Counted from the first letter of the stretch, positions 36,720 through 46,551 are shown. The stretch: DNA of 64,000 bases from Psychromonas sp. SA13A (GCF_011378715.1 NZ_WTKU01000011.1:1-64000), one strand, 5' to 3'. Notes: generated by a model from the sequence alone, not told the origin. A program made the numbers and translations.

Positions 36720-39122
36720 TTAAGCATAAAAATCAATTCCTTGATCTGTAGACGCTACTTTTGATGGCATCCATACCGCTGTTTGCTCTTCTTCGACCAT
36801 TCCGTTGTTATGAGTCTGCCTACCTGACATAGCATTCATACCGTTATTTTGTTGTTGCTGACCTTGTTGTTGAGATTGTTGCTGAACGTTTGCTTCACCC
36901 AATTGAATTCCTTGCTGTGCAAGTTGTTCTCTTAACCGTGGCATATTTTGTTCAATAATATCTTTACTTAAGCCAGCTTGAGTTTGAATATTCAATTGTA
37001 ATTGATCTTGTTGAATATTAACTTTAATAAACATTGAACCTAACTCAGCAGGGTCTAAACGAATTTGAACCTCTTGCTTACCTTGAGAGATCATCATCAT
37101 CACTCGTTCGCCCATCATTGCCGCGGCATGTTTTGATTGAATGTCTAAAGGTTGTTGTAATAGATTGTTCGTCGCTTGTTGCTGTTGATTACCCGCCATT
37201 AATTTATCTAATTGCGCTAAACTAGTTTGATTAGGTCTGGCGCCGTTAACATCTGTAACAGTTTGTGCTGCAGCGGTGCTTTCATGCCTAATAGGAGATC
37301 CTGCACTATCATCTTGTTCTGATTTTTTAAGTGCCTGCAATGCCGCCTCGATACTCGCTGGATCAGTTTCGCTCTCTGGAGTTGTGCCAGAAACATTTGC
37401 GGCAATCGGCTGAGATTGGTTGCTTGCCGCCATCGGTTTTAATGAACTGCTTTGATCATTTTTTTCATTATTGCTGCCATCGCCTCCAGTATTTAAGGCT
37501 GAGTTACTAGTATTTGCAGCTTTAGTAGTAATTTTTTGTTGTTCGATATTGTTGTCTATAGATTCTTTATTAATCGTTGAATTGACAGCAGTATTTGTTG
37601 TCGCATTTACATTAACAACATCTACTGGAATGTCTTCTGTGAGCTGTGCATTTGTAAAATTAATGGTCTCTATAGTAACAGGCTCTTGTTCATCAACACT
37701 TTGCCCTAGACTATCAGCAACCTTTAAGGCTTGGCTGTTATTAGCCGCAGTGAATGGTTCAACAACACTTTCAGCCCCTATAGTTTCAAGCATTGAGGTT
37801 GCAGGTGTAGTTATTGATTTGTTTTGCTGTGTATTATCCTTAGTCAAAGCTGAGATAATAGGATCAACCTTTTCTGTATTACTATCCGTACTATTTGCTG
37901 ATAGGGAATTTGCAGGTAGAGGGTTTGCACTTAGCGTATTGTCCGAAAGGCTAGAGCCTTCGGTACTCGCTAATTGACTAGCAATATTTACTTCAGCAGT
38001 CGTACTCTTTGTCCCATTACTCGTTACAACATTATTATTTACGACATTGCTGCCATTGTTAGAATTGCTAATGTTTAGTTCATTATTACCTTGTGCTCCA
38101 GTAACAACTTGTTCGCCTGCCACGAAATCTGCTGTGTTTACACCTGCATTATTAATCATGTTTTGTTGCGGAGTATTTGGGGCTGTCATTACATTAGCAG
38201 CCAAAGCGGCTACTTCTGCGATATCCTCACTAGTAAGCATATCACTCGCATCGGTAGATTCTATTTTTGGATTGATATCGGTAGTATTTAACGTTGCTTC
38301 ACTTCCATCGAGATTCATTAGTTGATTATTAATATCGAATTCAGCGGCACTTTCTCCAGTGACTTCATTATTACTGACATTAACCTTTGTATTGACTTGC
38401 TGCGCAGACTGAATAGCCAATAACAGTTGTTGATTTTGTGTATTGTTAATTTCCTGATCAGCATCCGTTTGGGCATCGGAATCACCAGAAGCCGTCATTT
38501 GTTCGCTATTATTTTGCTGTCCAGTCAACGCAGAATAATTGATATTTGCAGAATTCGCTAAACTAGGTTGTTGTAAACTTGCAGCATCCATTGAAGGTGA
38601 CAATATTTTTTGCCCTAGCTCCTGTTGTATTTCGCTAGTTGTTACTTTTATCGCATCCCCTGCATTGTTTTTTTGCAACAAACCAAGCATCTGTTTTGTT
38701 TCAGCAGTATTAGAAGTAATATTACTATCAATAGCGACAGACTTTTTAGTCGTCACGTTAGTCTTAATGTCTCCACTAGGTGCTTTATTGTGGTTTGCTG
38801 AATCGCTAATAGCGCTATTTTTAGCCTTTACGTCTGTAGACTCAGAAACCCCGTTGAGGCTATTCATTTCTGATTTATTAGCCGCCTTCTGAATCGCATT
38901 GTTTTGATCTTTAGTATTTATTTTGTTATTTGCTTTAGTATCTGTTGCTACATTATCTTGTTTGATATTTTCTTTTAATACTTTAGAAAAACTATTTTGT
39001 TCTTCCGTAAGCTTAGATTTTGAAGAATTATTCGCAGCCGAATCTATTTTATCGCTCTCTTTATGCGCCTTCAGATCATTGTTTTTTGCGCTTACAGCGC
39101 CATTTAATAAGGATTGCATCAT
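36720..39122 (-). CDS. fliK: Flagellar hook-length control protein FliK
   Basis: Secreted molecular ruler that sets hook length and triggers the FlhB switch. I prefer ATG 39122 (MMQSLLNGAVSAKNN, 800 residues); a GTG at 39164 would add 14 residues without a good ribosome site. The long middle (about 30-680) is rich in Asn, Ser, Thr, Ala and Gln with low complexity. The conserved C-terminal domain has EVQIRLDPAELGSMFIKVNI and NMPRLREQLAQQGIQLGEANV, followed by a Gln-rich stretch. It is clearly longer than the about 400-residue enteric form. Confidence 0.93.
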   Translation of the reverse strand: MMQSLLNGAVSAKNNDLKAHKESDKIDSAANNSSKSKLTEEQNSFSKVLKENIKQDNVATDTKANNKINTKDQNNAIQKAANKSEMNSLNGVSESTDVKAKNSAISDSANHNKAPSGDIKTNVTTKKSVAIDSNITSNTAETKQMLGLLQKNNAGDAIKVTTSEIQQELGQKILSPSMDAASLQQPSLANSANINYSALTGQQNNSEQMTASGDSDAQTDADQEINNTQNQQLLLAIQSAQQVNTKVNVSNNEVTGESAAEFDINNQLMNLDGSEATLNTTDINPKIESTDASDMLTSEDIAEVAALAANVMTAPNTPQQNMINNAGVNTADFVAGEQVVTGAQGNNELNISNSNNGSNVVNNNVVTSNGTKSTTAEVNIASQLASTEGSSLSDNTLSANPLPANSLSANSTDSNTEKVDPIISALTKDNTQQNKSITTPATSMLETIGAESVVEPFTAANNSQALKVADSLGQSVDEQEPVTIETINFTNAQLTEDIPVDVVNVNATTNTAVNSTINKESIDNNIEQQKITTKAANTSNSALNTGGDGSNNEKNDQSSSLKPMAASNQSQPIAANVSGTTPESETDPASIEAALQALKKSEQDDSAGSPIRHESTAAAQTVTDVNGARPNQTSLAQLDKLMAGNQQQQATNNLLQQPLDIQSKHAAAMMGERVMMMISQGKQEVQIRLDPAELGSMFIKVNIQQDQLQLNIQTQAGLSKDIIEQNMPRLREQLAQQGIQLGEANVQQQSQQQGQQQQNNGMNAMSGRQTHNNGMVEEEQTAVWMPSKVASTDQGIDFYA

Positions 39123-39226
39123 AAAAGTATTCTCTATTTCACTTACGGTGGATTTTAGCGGCACCTATCACAAGGTTAACGTCACTCGTTGCCGCTTTTA
39201 TCGAAATTTGACCATTACTTTAATAA

Positions 39227-39242
39227 AGCAATTAATAGACCA
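39227..39242 (-). promoter_or_regulatory. Sigma-54 type promoter upstream of fliK
   Basis: The minus strand reads TGGTCTATTAATTGCT, with GG and TTGC at exact -24/-12 spacing. The expected transcript start is near 39216, about 95 bp upstream of ATG 39122. It lies in the 103-145 bp gap after fliJ, a sensible operon boundary. Confidence 0.6.
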
Positions 39243-39267
39243 AAAAAGTAGATTATTAAGTAAAAAC

Positions 39268-39726
39268 TTAATTTGTATCTTGTTCCGCTTGTTTCTTTCG
39301 AAAAAACTGAAAAGTGGCAAATTCATCCAATAATTGTTGTTCTTTTTTATCGGCTAGTTTTATTTTTTCACGTGCTTTTTTTTCTAACAATAAACCCATT
39401 GCTTTATGCGCAACCTGTTTATCTGTCCACTGACGTTTTTTTTCGCGTACGGCATATTCAAACTTAACTAATGAAGACTGTTGATTAGTTAACCCTTGAT
39501 CTATTTGTACAATGAACTGTTGGTATTTAGCTAAGGTTGAAATGGTCAGGCCTTGCGAGCCTTTTTCACTTAATTGAGCAGTATATTGACGTCTATATTG
39601 ATGTAGATTTTGCAGTTGGTTACGTTGTTCAAATAATGCTTTTTGAGCCTGTTGGTAAGCTTGTAAAGCTTGCTCAACTTGCTTTTCTCTTTGCTCATAA
39701 ACAAGCTGTAATGCATCAACGGCCAT
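39268..39726 (-). CDS. fliJ: Flagellar export chaperone FliJ
   Basis: Coiled-coil stalk of the export ATPase complex. The 152 residues are almost wholly helical with Gln, Lys and Glu heptads (ALQLVYEQREKQVEQALQAY, FEYAVREKKRQWTDKQVAHK), matching FliJ in length and pattern. It lies 12 bp after fliI. Confidence 0.93.
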   Translation of the reverse strand: MAVDALQLVYEQREKQVEQALQAYQQAQKALFEQRNQLQNLHQYRRQYTAQLSEKGSQGLTISTLAKYQQFIVQIDQGLTNQQSSLVKFEYAVREKKRQWTDKQVAHKAMGLLLEKKAREKIKLADKKEQQLLDEFATFQFFRKKQAEQDTN

Positions 39727-39738
39727 GATTTTTCCCTA

Positions 39739-41070
39739 TTAACTTTTAACAAACTCCTGCGTCAATACTGCAAGCTGTGTCAAACAATCGTTATAACTAA
39801 TACTGTCTTTCATACCTTGTTGCAAGAAGTGATCCAATCTTGGCCTGATCAAGATCGCTTTATCGATTCGAGGATCACTACCGCGCGCATAAGCACCAAT
39901 CGTAATTAACTCTCTATTTTCTTCGTATAAGGAATAAGCCTGTTTTAGCACCCTCGCTAAGGTTTGATGCTCATCGGAGGTTACCATTGGCATAACTCGA
40001 CTAATTGATTTACCCACATCAATAGCAGGAAAATGCCCAGAGTCTGCTAATGAACGCGATAATACGATATGGCCATCCAAGATAGCGCGAGAAGCATCGG
40101 CAATAGGATCCTGAAGATCGTCGCCCTCTGTTAATACGGTAAAGAACGCACTAATAGAGCCTTGGTTTTCATTACCGTTCCCAGCACGCTCTACTAAGGC
40201 CGGTAGCTTTGCAAAAACAGAAGGCGGATAACCTTTCGTAGCAGGTGGCTCACCAATAGCTAGTGCAATTTCACGCTGGGCCTGAGCAAAACGAGTTAAT
40301 GAGTCCATTAACAATAAAACATTCAAACCTTGGTCGCGAAAATATTCAGCAATGGTAAGCGAAGTCTCGCAGCCTTTTAAACGCATCAATGGTGATGCAT
40401 CAGCCGGCGCTGCAATCACAACAGCACGGGCACGCCCCTCTTCCCCTAAAATTTCTTCAATAAACTCTTTTACTTCTCGACCACGTTCACCAATTAATCC
40501 TACTACCACTACATCGGCATTAGTACCTCGGGTCATCATGCCCAATAAAACACTTTTACCCACACCGGATCCCGCGAACAAACCCATTCGTTGTCCTTGG
40601 CCGACGGTTAATAATGCATTAATTGCTTTGATGCCGGTATCAAGAGGTTGTTTAATCGCTTTACGAGAAAGGGGGTTAATACGTGTGTTGTTATAACCAC
40701 TCATGGTATTGGTTTTTACTTCTCCTTTACCATCAATCGGGTTTCCCATGCCATCTAAAACACGCCCGAGTAATTCCATTCCTACCGGAATACCAACTTC
40801 TTTTGTTTGAGGAATGACTTTAGCGCCAGGTAATACACCAGTTAAACGTTCGCTGGGCATTAAAAACAATCGATCGTTTGAGAAACCTACAACTTCGGCA
40901 TCTATATAACCGTCATTCGTTTCTACTTTACACATACTCCCCACGGCAGCACTACACCCAACCGCTTCTAAAGTAAGACCAACAACACGCACCAGCTTTC
41001 CAGCCACCACGGGATGAGTAACTGACTCGCCTACTTGATATTGAGTAATGCGTTGCGATAATGTTTTCAT
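39739..41070 (-). CDS. fliI: Flagellum-specific ATPase FliI
   Basis: Hexameric ATPase of the flagellar export system. The 443-residue protein is homologous to F1-beta: Walker [18 protein letters not shown] near residue 165, Walker [21 protein letters not shown], and the conserved [18 protein letters not shown]. It starts 2 bp after fliH ends. Confidence 0.97.
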   Translation of the reverse strand: MKTLSQRITQYQVGESVTHPVVAGKLVRVVGLTLEAVGCSAAVGSMCKVETNDGYIDAEVVGFSNDRLFLMPSERLTGVLPGAKVIPQTKEVGIPVGMELLGRVLDGMGNPIDGKGEVKTNTMSGYNNTRINPLSRKAIKQPLDTGIKAINALLTVGQGQRMGLFAGSGVGKSVLLGMMTRGTNADVVVVGLIGERGREVKEFIEEILGEEGRARAVVIAAPADASPLMRLKGCETSLTIAEYFRDQGLNVLLLMDSLTRFAQAQREIALAIGEPPATKGYPPSVFAKLPALVERAGNGNENQGSISAFFTVLTEGDDLQDPIADASRAILDGHIVLSRSLADSGHFPAIDVGKSISRVMPMVTSDEHQTLARVLKQAYSLYEENRELITIGAYARGSDPRIDKAILIRPRLDHFLQQGMKDSISYNDCLTQLAVLTQEFVKS

Positions 41071-41072
41071 GG

Positions 41073-42083
41073 TTAATTAAGCGTCTTATTATTAGTATTG
41101 GCATTTTCAATATTTGTATCAGTTTCACTTGAGCTTTTATCTGTACCAGTGGCAGCTGCAAGATCGTTCTGTTGATCGTTAATGGCGTTAGTATCATTAA
41201 TATCCGTCGGTTCAGTCGAGGATTCGGCTTCTGCTAATAAATCTTGTTCTGTTTTCATTTCATAATCTAAAGGCTGATCATGACTAATATCACCGTCGTT
41301 ACTTACTTCAGGGGTATTTTCATAATTCTCTTTTAAGAAGTGTTTTAGTACTTGTTCGATACGTGTCGAAAAAGCATAATCAATACTGGAAATTTGCGTA
41401 TGTATTTGGCAATCACCTCTTAACAAGGTAGGTTCTGAACGTAAATCCCAGCCACGCTTTTGACACTCGGACTCAGAGAATGCAGTTTCTACGAATACAA
41501 GATCTTCAGGATTCAGCGAAATCACAATAGTTTGTTCATTAACCGGTAGTGCTTCAACACCTTGCTTTAAGGCTTGTAGAATAACTTGAGGATTAACACT
41601 AACTTCACAGCGCGCCATTTGTTCAGCTAAATTAGTTGCCAATTTAATTAATTGAAATTCGACATTATCATCTAATTTTTCAAGCGGTTGGTGTAAGCGA
41701 GAAACTAACTGTTCCCAATGTAGTGCTTGTGCATCAACTTTTGCTTTTCCTTCGCTTAAGCCTTGTTCAATACCTTGCGCTAAACCTTGTTCGTGTCCTT
41801 CCGCTAAACCTTGTAATTTCCCTTCCTCTAGACCTTTTGCCATTCCAGCTTCTTTACCCTCATTGAAGCCATCTTCATAGGCCGAAGCTCGAATGGATTC
41901 TATATCTTCTAAAGTAAGTGGTTTAGGTTCGTCTTTGACTGGAGTGGGTTCTTCTTCTTGCTGGCTACGGTACCAATTTGCAGGTCGACCAAATAGGTCA
42001 ATTTCATCTTCTTGCAGGGTTTCCTCGGCTTCAAAATCTGGCAAGATCCACTCTTGAAAATCTTTATCACTTTCAATGCTCAT
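41073..42083 (-). CDS. fliH: Flagellar assembly protein FliH with GxxxG repeats
   Basis: Regulator of FliI that docks it to the C-ring. The 336-residue protein is longer than the about 235-residue enteric form. The middle contains a run of GxxxG steps ([19 protein letters not shown] and on, about residues 72-117), a known FliH trait forming a helix dimer. The conserved C-terminal FliI-binding domain follows (about 135-240). The last about 90 residues are an acidic, Asn/Thr-rich tail not typical of the family. Confidence 0.94.
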   Translation of the reverse strand: MSIESDKDFQEWILPDFEAEETLQEDEIDLFGRPANWYRSQQEEEPTPVKDEPKPLTLEDIESIRASAYEDGFNEGKEAGMAKGLEEGKLQGLAEGHEQGLAQGIEQGLSEGKAKVDAQALHWEQLVSRLHQPLEKLDDNVEFQLIKLATNLAEQMARCEVSVNPQVILQALKQGVEALPVNEQTIVISLNPEDLVFVETAFSESECQKRGWDLRSEPTLLRGDCQIHTQISSIDYAFSTRIEQVLKHFLKENYENTPEVSNDGDISHDQPLDYEMKTEQDLLAEAESSTEPTDINDTNAINDQQNDLAAATGTDKSSSETDTNIENANTNNKTLN

Positions 42084-42364
42084 GCATTTACCTTACTTAA
42101 TAATTAACGAGTTACCCGATGATACGACTAAAAAATGCAACTAGCTTATATTTGTAAACCATATCATAGCTCTAAATTAACGGGCTATATAACTAAGCTA
42201 CATAACTTGTTTATATAACCAGTCTATATAACTTAAATATATAAGTTAACAATATAATAGGGCTATTTAATTAAAGTTAGATGATTGTATTTACTTACCT
42301 AAAAGGGTAACCGATTAGGTAAGTAATAAACATTGGCGACTAGGGGGTATTAGTGAATGTTCAA
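42084..42364. other. 281-bp AT-rich gap splitting fliG from fliH
   Basis: No gene is supported. It contains about five degenerate 13-14 bp units around TATATAACT at 42184-42250 and the inverted repeat at 42291-42326. No sigma-54 or sigma-28 promoter was recognised. Confidence 0.6.
42291..42326. repeat. Perfect 12-bp inverted repeat after fliG
   Basis: Arms TTACTTACCTAA (42291-42302) and TTAGGTAAGTAA (42315-42326) flank a 12-base spacer. It lies 39 bp past the fliG stop. No T-run follows, so it is more like a processing or attenuation stem than a strong terminator. Confidence 0.8.
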
Positions 42365-43414
42365 TTATAAGAACTCTTCACCGCCACCACCGCCTAGCAT
42401 TAACTCGCCAGCATCAGATAAACGGCGTGCGATTGATAGGATCTCTTTCTGTGCACCTTCAACTTCACTAATACGGATTGGTCCCATTGCTTCCAGATCA
42501 TCTGCTAGCATTTCAGCGGCACGTTTAGACATATTAGCCAATATTTTGTCTTTAAGTTGTTCTTCTGCACCTTTAAGTGCCAATTGTAATTGTTCTGGTG
42601 GTACTTCGCGCAGTAGCGTTTGAATACCGCGGTCATCAACATCAATAAGATTATCAAAGACAAACATAAGATCCTGAATTTGTTGACTCATGTCTTCGTC
42701 TGACTCACGTAAAGAATCCATTAATGGGCCTTCAATAGCAGTATCTAAGTAGTTCATGATATCAGCGGCAGCTTTAGTCCCACCCATTTTCGCAGCTTGA
42801 GCGCCCGCTTGGCCGGCAAACTGTTTCTCCATGATCTCATTCAACTCTTGTAATGCAGCAGGTTGCACTTCTTCTAAATCAGCAATACGCATCATTAAAT
42901 CTAAACGAATTTTCTCAGGGAATTGAGTTAATATTTGAGCGGATTGCTCCGGATCTAAATAAGACAAAACAATGGTTTGGATCTGCGGATGCTCATTTTG
43001 AATAATGCTCGCTACTTGTCGAGCATCCATCCATTTAAGTGAGTCTAGACCTTTAGAACCACTGCCTAGAATAATTTGGTCGACTAGATTACCGGCTTTA
43101 TCGGCACCGAGGGCTTCGATTAATGAGTTACGCACAAAGTCTTCACTATCTAAACCGATATTACTGTATTGTTGAATATCTTCAATAAAAGCACGATGAA
43201 CACCACTTACTTTAGCCTGTGAAGAATCTTCTAAGGAAGCCATTTGCATCCCCAGTTTCTGCACTTGTTTAGGTTCAAGGTTTCGAAATATTTGCGCAGC
43301 ATCAGCTGGTGTTAAACTAAGCATTAAGATTGCTGATTTTTCAGCACCCGTTAACGTCGATACGTCATACTCAGCCACTTGCGTTGATTTTTCTTTTTTA
43401 TCGTTATCACTCAT
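42365..43414 (-). CDS. fliG: Flagellar motor switch protein FliG
   Basis: C-ring rotor protein that contacts the stators. The 349 residues have three armadillo-like domains, the EHPQ motif (IIQNEHPQIQTIVLSYL), and the C-terminal torque helix with charged residues (LLREVPPEQLQLALKGAEEQ, NMSKRAAEMLADDLEAMGP). It ends in a Gly-rich GGGGGEEFL tail. It overlaps fliF by 8 bp. Confidence 0.97.
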   Translation of the reverse strand: MSDNDKKEKSTQVAEYDVSTLTGAEKSAILMLSLTPADAAQIFRNLEPKQVQKLGMQMASLEDSSQAKVSGVHRAFIEDIQQYSNIGLDSEDFVRNSLIEALGADKAGNLVDQIILGSGSKGLDSLKWMDARQVASIIQNEHPQIQTIVLSYLDPEQSAQILTQFPEKIRLDLMMRIADLEEVQPAALQELNEIMEKQFAGQAGAQAAKMGGTKAAADIMNYLDTAIEGPLMDSLRESDEDMSQQIQDLMFVFDNLIDVDDRGIQTLLREVPPEQLQLALKGAEEQLKDKILANMSKRAAEMLADDLEAMGPIRISEVEGAQKEILSIARRLSDAGELMLGGGGGEEFL

Positions 43415-45122
43415 CTTCTAATAACCACTCTCTAATTACTTGCGCTGACAACCCAGGCTCATTCGCCACCAAGGCTCTCACTGCTTTTAATAAATCTTCA
43501 TGTTTATGTAAATCAGGTAATTTTATTTGCCCGCTGTTATTTAATCCAAAATCAGGAGTGTCATTATGATCATCAGATAATAATTGTAGATTGTCGTTAT
43601 CGATTGAACCAATCGCACCACCTAATTCGTAATCTTCTTCAGTCTCAGTAGGCTCTGGGTACAATAATTTTTTCATGATTGGACGTACAATCAACAACAG
43701 GGTCAAAATAATGACAAGTAAACTACCGCCAAAGCGAACGTAACCTTGGAAGGTTTCAGTTTCCCAAAAGTCTTCTTCAATTATAGGCTCAACATCAGGG
43801 CGATTAAAGCTAACAGAAGCCAGCGCCAAAATATCGCCACGTGCATCATTGATCCCTAAGCCACCTAACAATAACTGACGAATATTTTCTACTTCTTCGG
43901 GAGTTCTTGGCGTATAAACAGCTTCACCAGCATCATTTACTGATTTAGTGTAATCCAAGGCGACCGATACCGCTAGGCGATCGACTTTACCTACTTTGTG
44001 TTTAGTATGAGTGATGGTTGTATCAACTTCATAATTTCGAGTTGATTCAGTTCTTGATGAGCCATCATTCGTATTAGCCTCTTCATTAGCTTCGGTTAAT
44101 TCTTCAGGTATCGCACCATTCGCCGGTGGTTGGTTTGATAGCGCGCCAGGGACAGACCCTAACAAAGAAGAAGATGATGATTTATCTTCAATCAACATTT
44201 CGCTACGAACAGCTTGATTAGAAGGGTTAAACGTTTTTTTAGTTTCTTCAACAACGGTAAAGTCCATCACTAAATCAACTTCTGATGCATAGTTAGCAAT
44301 CCCTAGTACCGGAATTAAAATCGCATCAATTTTAGATTTATATTCTTCTTCTCGTTCACGCTGCATACCAAATTCTTTACTGGTTTGTGCAGAAGCTCCA
44401 GAAGTACTACCTGAATGCAATAAGCGACCTCGTTGGTCAGTAACGGTAACATTGTTTGGTGATAGGCCTTGAACGGCTGAAGCCACTAAGTCGACAATAG
44501 AATCAACTTCTTGGCCTGATAGTGCATAAGAGCGAGAAGTGGTAATAACCACAGTTGCACTAGCTTGACGCTCTTTACGAGCAAATACACTTTCTTTGGG
44601 AATTGCTAATAATACTTGTGCGTTAGTAATATTTTTCATTTCTTTAATCGCGAGAGCAAGTTGGCGTTCACGACTTAGCTTTAATCTTTCTTTTTCAACA
44701 CGTTGGCTTACACCAAACCCCATGTCTTGCAATAAAATATCGTCGCCATTTTCTGTATTATCATTAACTAAACCTGCACGTGTCATTAGCAGTTTTATTT
44801 TCTGATATTGATCAGACATGACGGAAACATTATTACCTTCTAATTTATAAGGAAGTTTCTGCTGATCTAAAAAGTCTAACGTGCTGATTAACTCGTCAGT
44901 TTGATAGGTGCCTAAAGGACGATAATCGGCTTCTTTGCCCCATGACCAAATGATCACTACAATTGCGAGGACAATCAACAAACCGATGATCATACTAATT
45001 TGACGCAATACATCCACATTAGAGAAAAACGAAGAAATCGCCCCTTTTTGTGGTACTGCTGGTATGTCATTGTTACCATTACCTTCTAGCAACAAATTAG
45101 CATTACTTGCTGAATTAGACAC
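43407..45122 (-). CDS. fliF: Flagellar MS-ring protein FliF
   Basis: Forms the membrane ring on which the motor assembles. The 571-residue protein has a first span near residues 38-60, ring-building motifs (YRPLGTYQTDELISTLDFL, ALAIKEMKNITNAQVLLAIP), a periplasmic domain, a second span near 475-497 and a FliG-binding C-terminal peptide (LVANEPGLSAQVIREWL). The start is GTG 45122 with GGAAG upstream. Confidence 0.97.
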   Translation of the reverse strand: MSNSASNANLLLEGNGNNDIPAVPQKGAISSFFSNVDVLRQISMIIGLLIVLAIVVIIWSWGKEADYRPLGTYQTDELISTLDFLDQQKLPYKLEGNNVSVMSDQYQKIKLLMTRAGLVNDNTENGDDILLQDMGFGVSQRVEKERLKLSRERQLALAIKEMKNITNAQVLLAIPKESVFARKERQASATVVITTSRSYALSGQEVDSIVDLVASAVQGLSPNNVTVTDQRGRLLHSGSTSGASAQTSKEFGMQREREEEYKSKIDAILIPVLGIANYASEVDLVMDFTVVEETKKTFNPSNQAVRSEMLIEDKSSSSSLLGSVPGALSNQPPANGAIPEELTEANEEANTNDGSSRTESTRNYEVDTTITHTKHKVGKVDRLAVSVALDYTKSVNDAGEAVYTPRTPEEVENIRQLLLGGLGINDARGDILALASVSFNRPDVEPIIEEDFWETETFQGYVRFGGSLLVIILTLLLIVRPIMKKLLYPEPTETEEDYELGGAIGSIDNDNLQLLSDDHNDTPDFGLNNSGQIKLPDLHKHEDLLKAVRALVANEPGLSAQVIREWLLEDE

Positions 45123-45163
45123 AGTGCTTCCTTTTTAACTATTATATTTATGCAGTGAGGCGA

Positions 45164-45490
45164 TTAAACAGGCATGCTCATAACTTCTTTATAAGCTTCA
45201 ACCATTTTGTTACGCACTTGCACGGTCGCATCAAATGCTAAACCAGATTTATTCGATGCGATCATAACATCAGCTAAGCTGACATCTTTATCACCCATTT
45301 CAAAGCTATTACGTAAATCTGATGTATTTTGTTGCAAGCCATTTACATTTTCAATTGCTTGCTTAAGCATTGCAGAAAAATCAGCAGACGCTGGATTAGT
45401 TGCTTTTGTACTTAATTCGTTACTTAACCCTTTTGCTTCTAAGCCTTGAGTTTGTAACTCTTTAAACATTGATGCAGCATTAATATTCAT
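45164..45490 (-). CDS. fliE: Flagellar hook-basal body protein FliE
   Basis: Joins the MS-ring to the rod. I start it at ATG 45490 (MNINAASMFKELQ, 108 residues); the longer frame to 45532 would run into the promoter. The C-terminus LADVMIASNKSGLAFDATVQ and NKMVEAYKEVMSMPV is the FliE signature. It is the first gene of fliEFG and lies just downstream of a sigma-54 type promoter. Confidence 0.96.
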   Translation of the reverse strand: MNINAASMFKELQTQGLEAKGLSNELSTKATNPASADFSAMLKQAIENVNGLQQNTSDLRNSFEMGDKDVSLADVMIASNKSGLAFDATVQVRNKMVEAYKEVMSMPV

Positions 45491-45527
45491 TGTAAATAGC
45501 CTTTTTTTGACACAGATAATAGTAAAT

Positions 45528-45543
45528 AGCAATAACTATGCCA
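45528..45543 (-). promoter_or_regulatory. Sigma-54 type promoter upstream of fliE
   Basis: The minus strand reads TGGCATAGTTATTGCT, a near-consensus -24/-12 element (TGGCAC-N5-TTGCT). Transcript start is expected near 45517, giving a leader of about 27 bases before the fliE ATG. Polar flagellar fliE operons are class III, FlrC/sigma-54 dependent, in Vibrio. Confidence 0.75.
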
Positions 45544-45705
45544 GTTGACTTCATAATGGGAATTTACCTATTAAGCATTTAATTTGATTACTTAATTCGA
45601 TAGCTTAAATTTTGCAGACAAAAAACTTAATGTTGCAATGAGAGCTAAGCAGTGTGATTAAGGTGCATATGTTAGAAAGGTTTAGTTTTGAGAATCTAGG
45701 CGTTA

Positions 45706-45737
45706 TAAAAAAGGCATTAACAGGTATTAATGCCTTT
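45706..45737 (-). terminator. Terminator after the LPP20-like lipoprotein gene
   Basis: Perfect 11-bp stem AAAGGCATTAA / TTAATGCCTTT with a 6-base loop, followed on the minus strand by a run of six T. It separates the lipoprotein gene from the fliE promoter. Confidence 0.85.
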
Positions 45738-45788
45738 ATAAAATATAACGAAAAAATAAAGGCTCAAGGCAAGTCTCACTCTCAACGG

Positions 45789-46376
45789 TTAATCAGTTTT
45801 ATTATCTTTTAAATTCTGTATTTCTTGGTCCAGTTGCTGCTCCGCATCTTGAGCTTTAAACTCCTGGTAAAGAGCATCTTTTTGCTCTGCGTTTAGCGGT
45901 AGCTTAGAAGCACTCACCAACTCTTCAAAAATAGTTTTGGTTGACGCTTGCCCAATTGCCACTAATACACATAAATTATCTTTCTCTGCGATCTTAACAA
46001 TATCTGTTTTTAATGCGCTGGTACCAGATAAATTTTGTTCGGTCACTTGTTTAGAAACGCTTGAGAAAGTCACTCCTGAATCAATTCCAGTGGCTACGTC
46101 TACTTTGTCACTATAAGCTTTGTCCATTGCACTAACACGAGTGTCAATGCGTTGTGCTAATGAAGCACGAGCATTCGCCATCGCCTGTTGCTTATCGATC
46201 GACATGTTACCAGACCATAGGACACATTCAGAAACGGCAATGCCATCTTCTGTTTGAGGATTTAATATCCAGCTAGGTATTTCACCGATTGCTGTTTCTT
46301 GTGTTGGGTTGTTATTCGAACAAGCAGTTAACAGAAGCAGTGCAGGTAAACTTAATAAATGGTTTATTTTAAACAT
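45789..46376 (-). CDS. LPP20/FlgP-like lipoprotein
   Basis: A 195-residue predicted lipoprotein: signal peptide with lipobox LLTAC (Cys at residue 19), then a helical/beta domain resembling the LPP20 family. Visible stretches are GEIPSWILNP, AVSECVLWSGNM, AMANARASLAQRIDTRV and LCVLVAIG. ATG 46376 is chosen because AAGGA lies six bases upstream; an ATG two codons earlier overlaps that site. FlgP of Vibrio belongs to this family and supports the flagellar outer-membrane ring, but a link to flagella here rests on position alone. Confidence 0.75.
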   Translation of the reverse strand: MFKINHLLSLPALLLLTACSNNNPTQETAIGEIPSWILNPQTEDGIAVSECVLWSGNMSIDKQQAMANARASLAQRIDTRVSAMDKAYSDKVDVATGIDSGVTFSSVSKQVTEQNLSGTSALKTDIVKIAEKDNLCVLVAIGQASTKTIFEELVSASKLPLNAEQKDALYQEFKAQDAEQQLDQEIQNLKDNKTD

Positions 46377-46451
46377 AATCATTCCTTAATCAACGGTAAA
46401 AATACGTTATTAGATGCCATAGTTTAGATTGAATAATCAAAAGTTAATATA

Positions 46452-46489
46452 AAAAAAATCCCCACTTTAAATAATAAAGTAGGGATTTC
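46452..46489 (-). terminator. Terminator after amtB
   Basis: Stem AAATCCCCACTTTA / TAAAGTAGGGATTT with one G-T type mismatch and a 5-base loop, followed by eight T on the minus strand. It lies about 65 bp past the amtB stop. Confidence 0.88.
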
Positions 46490-46551
46490 AATTTTAATTA
46501 ACGCATTATCTTAAATATTAAAAATACTCAGAGGTTAATAATCAGCGGTAA

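Noticed and set aside
39190-39222. Sigma-28 promoter upstream of fliK (TAAAG ... CGATAA)
   Set aside because: Spacing is two bases short of the usual sigma-28 spacer, and a better sigma-54 element lies just upstream.
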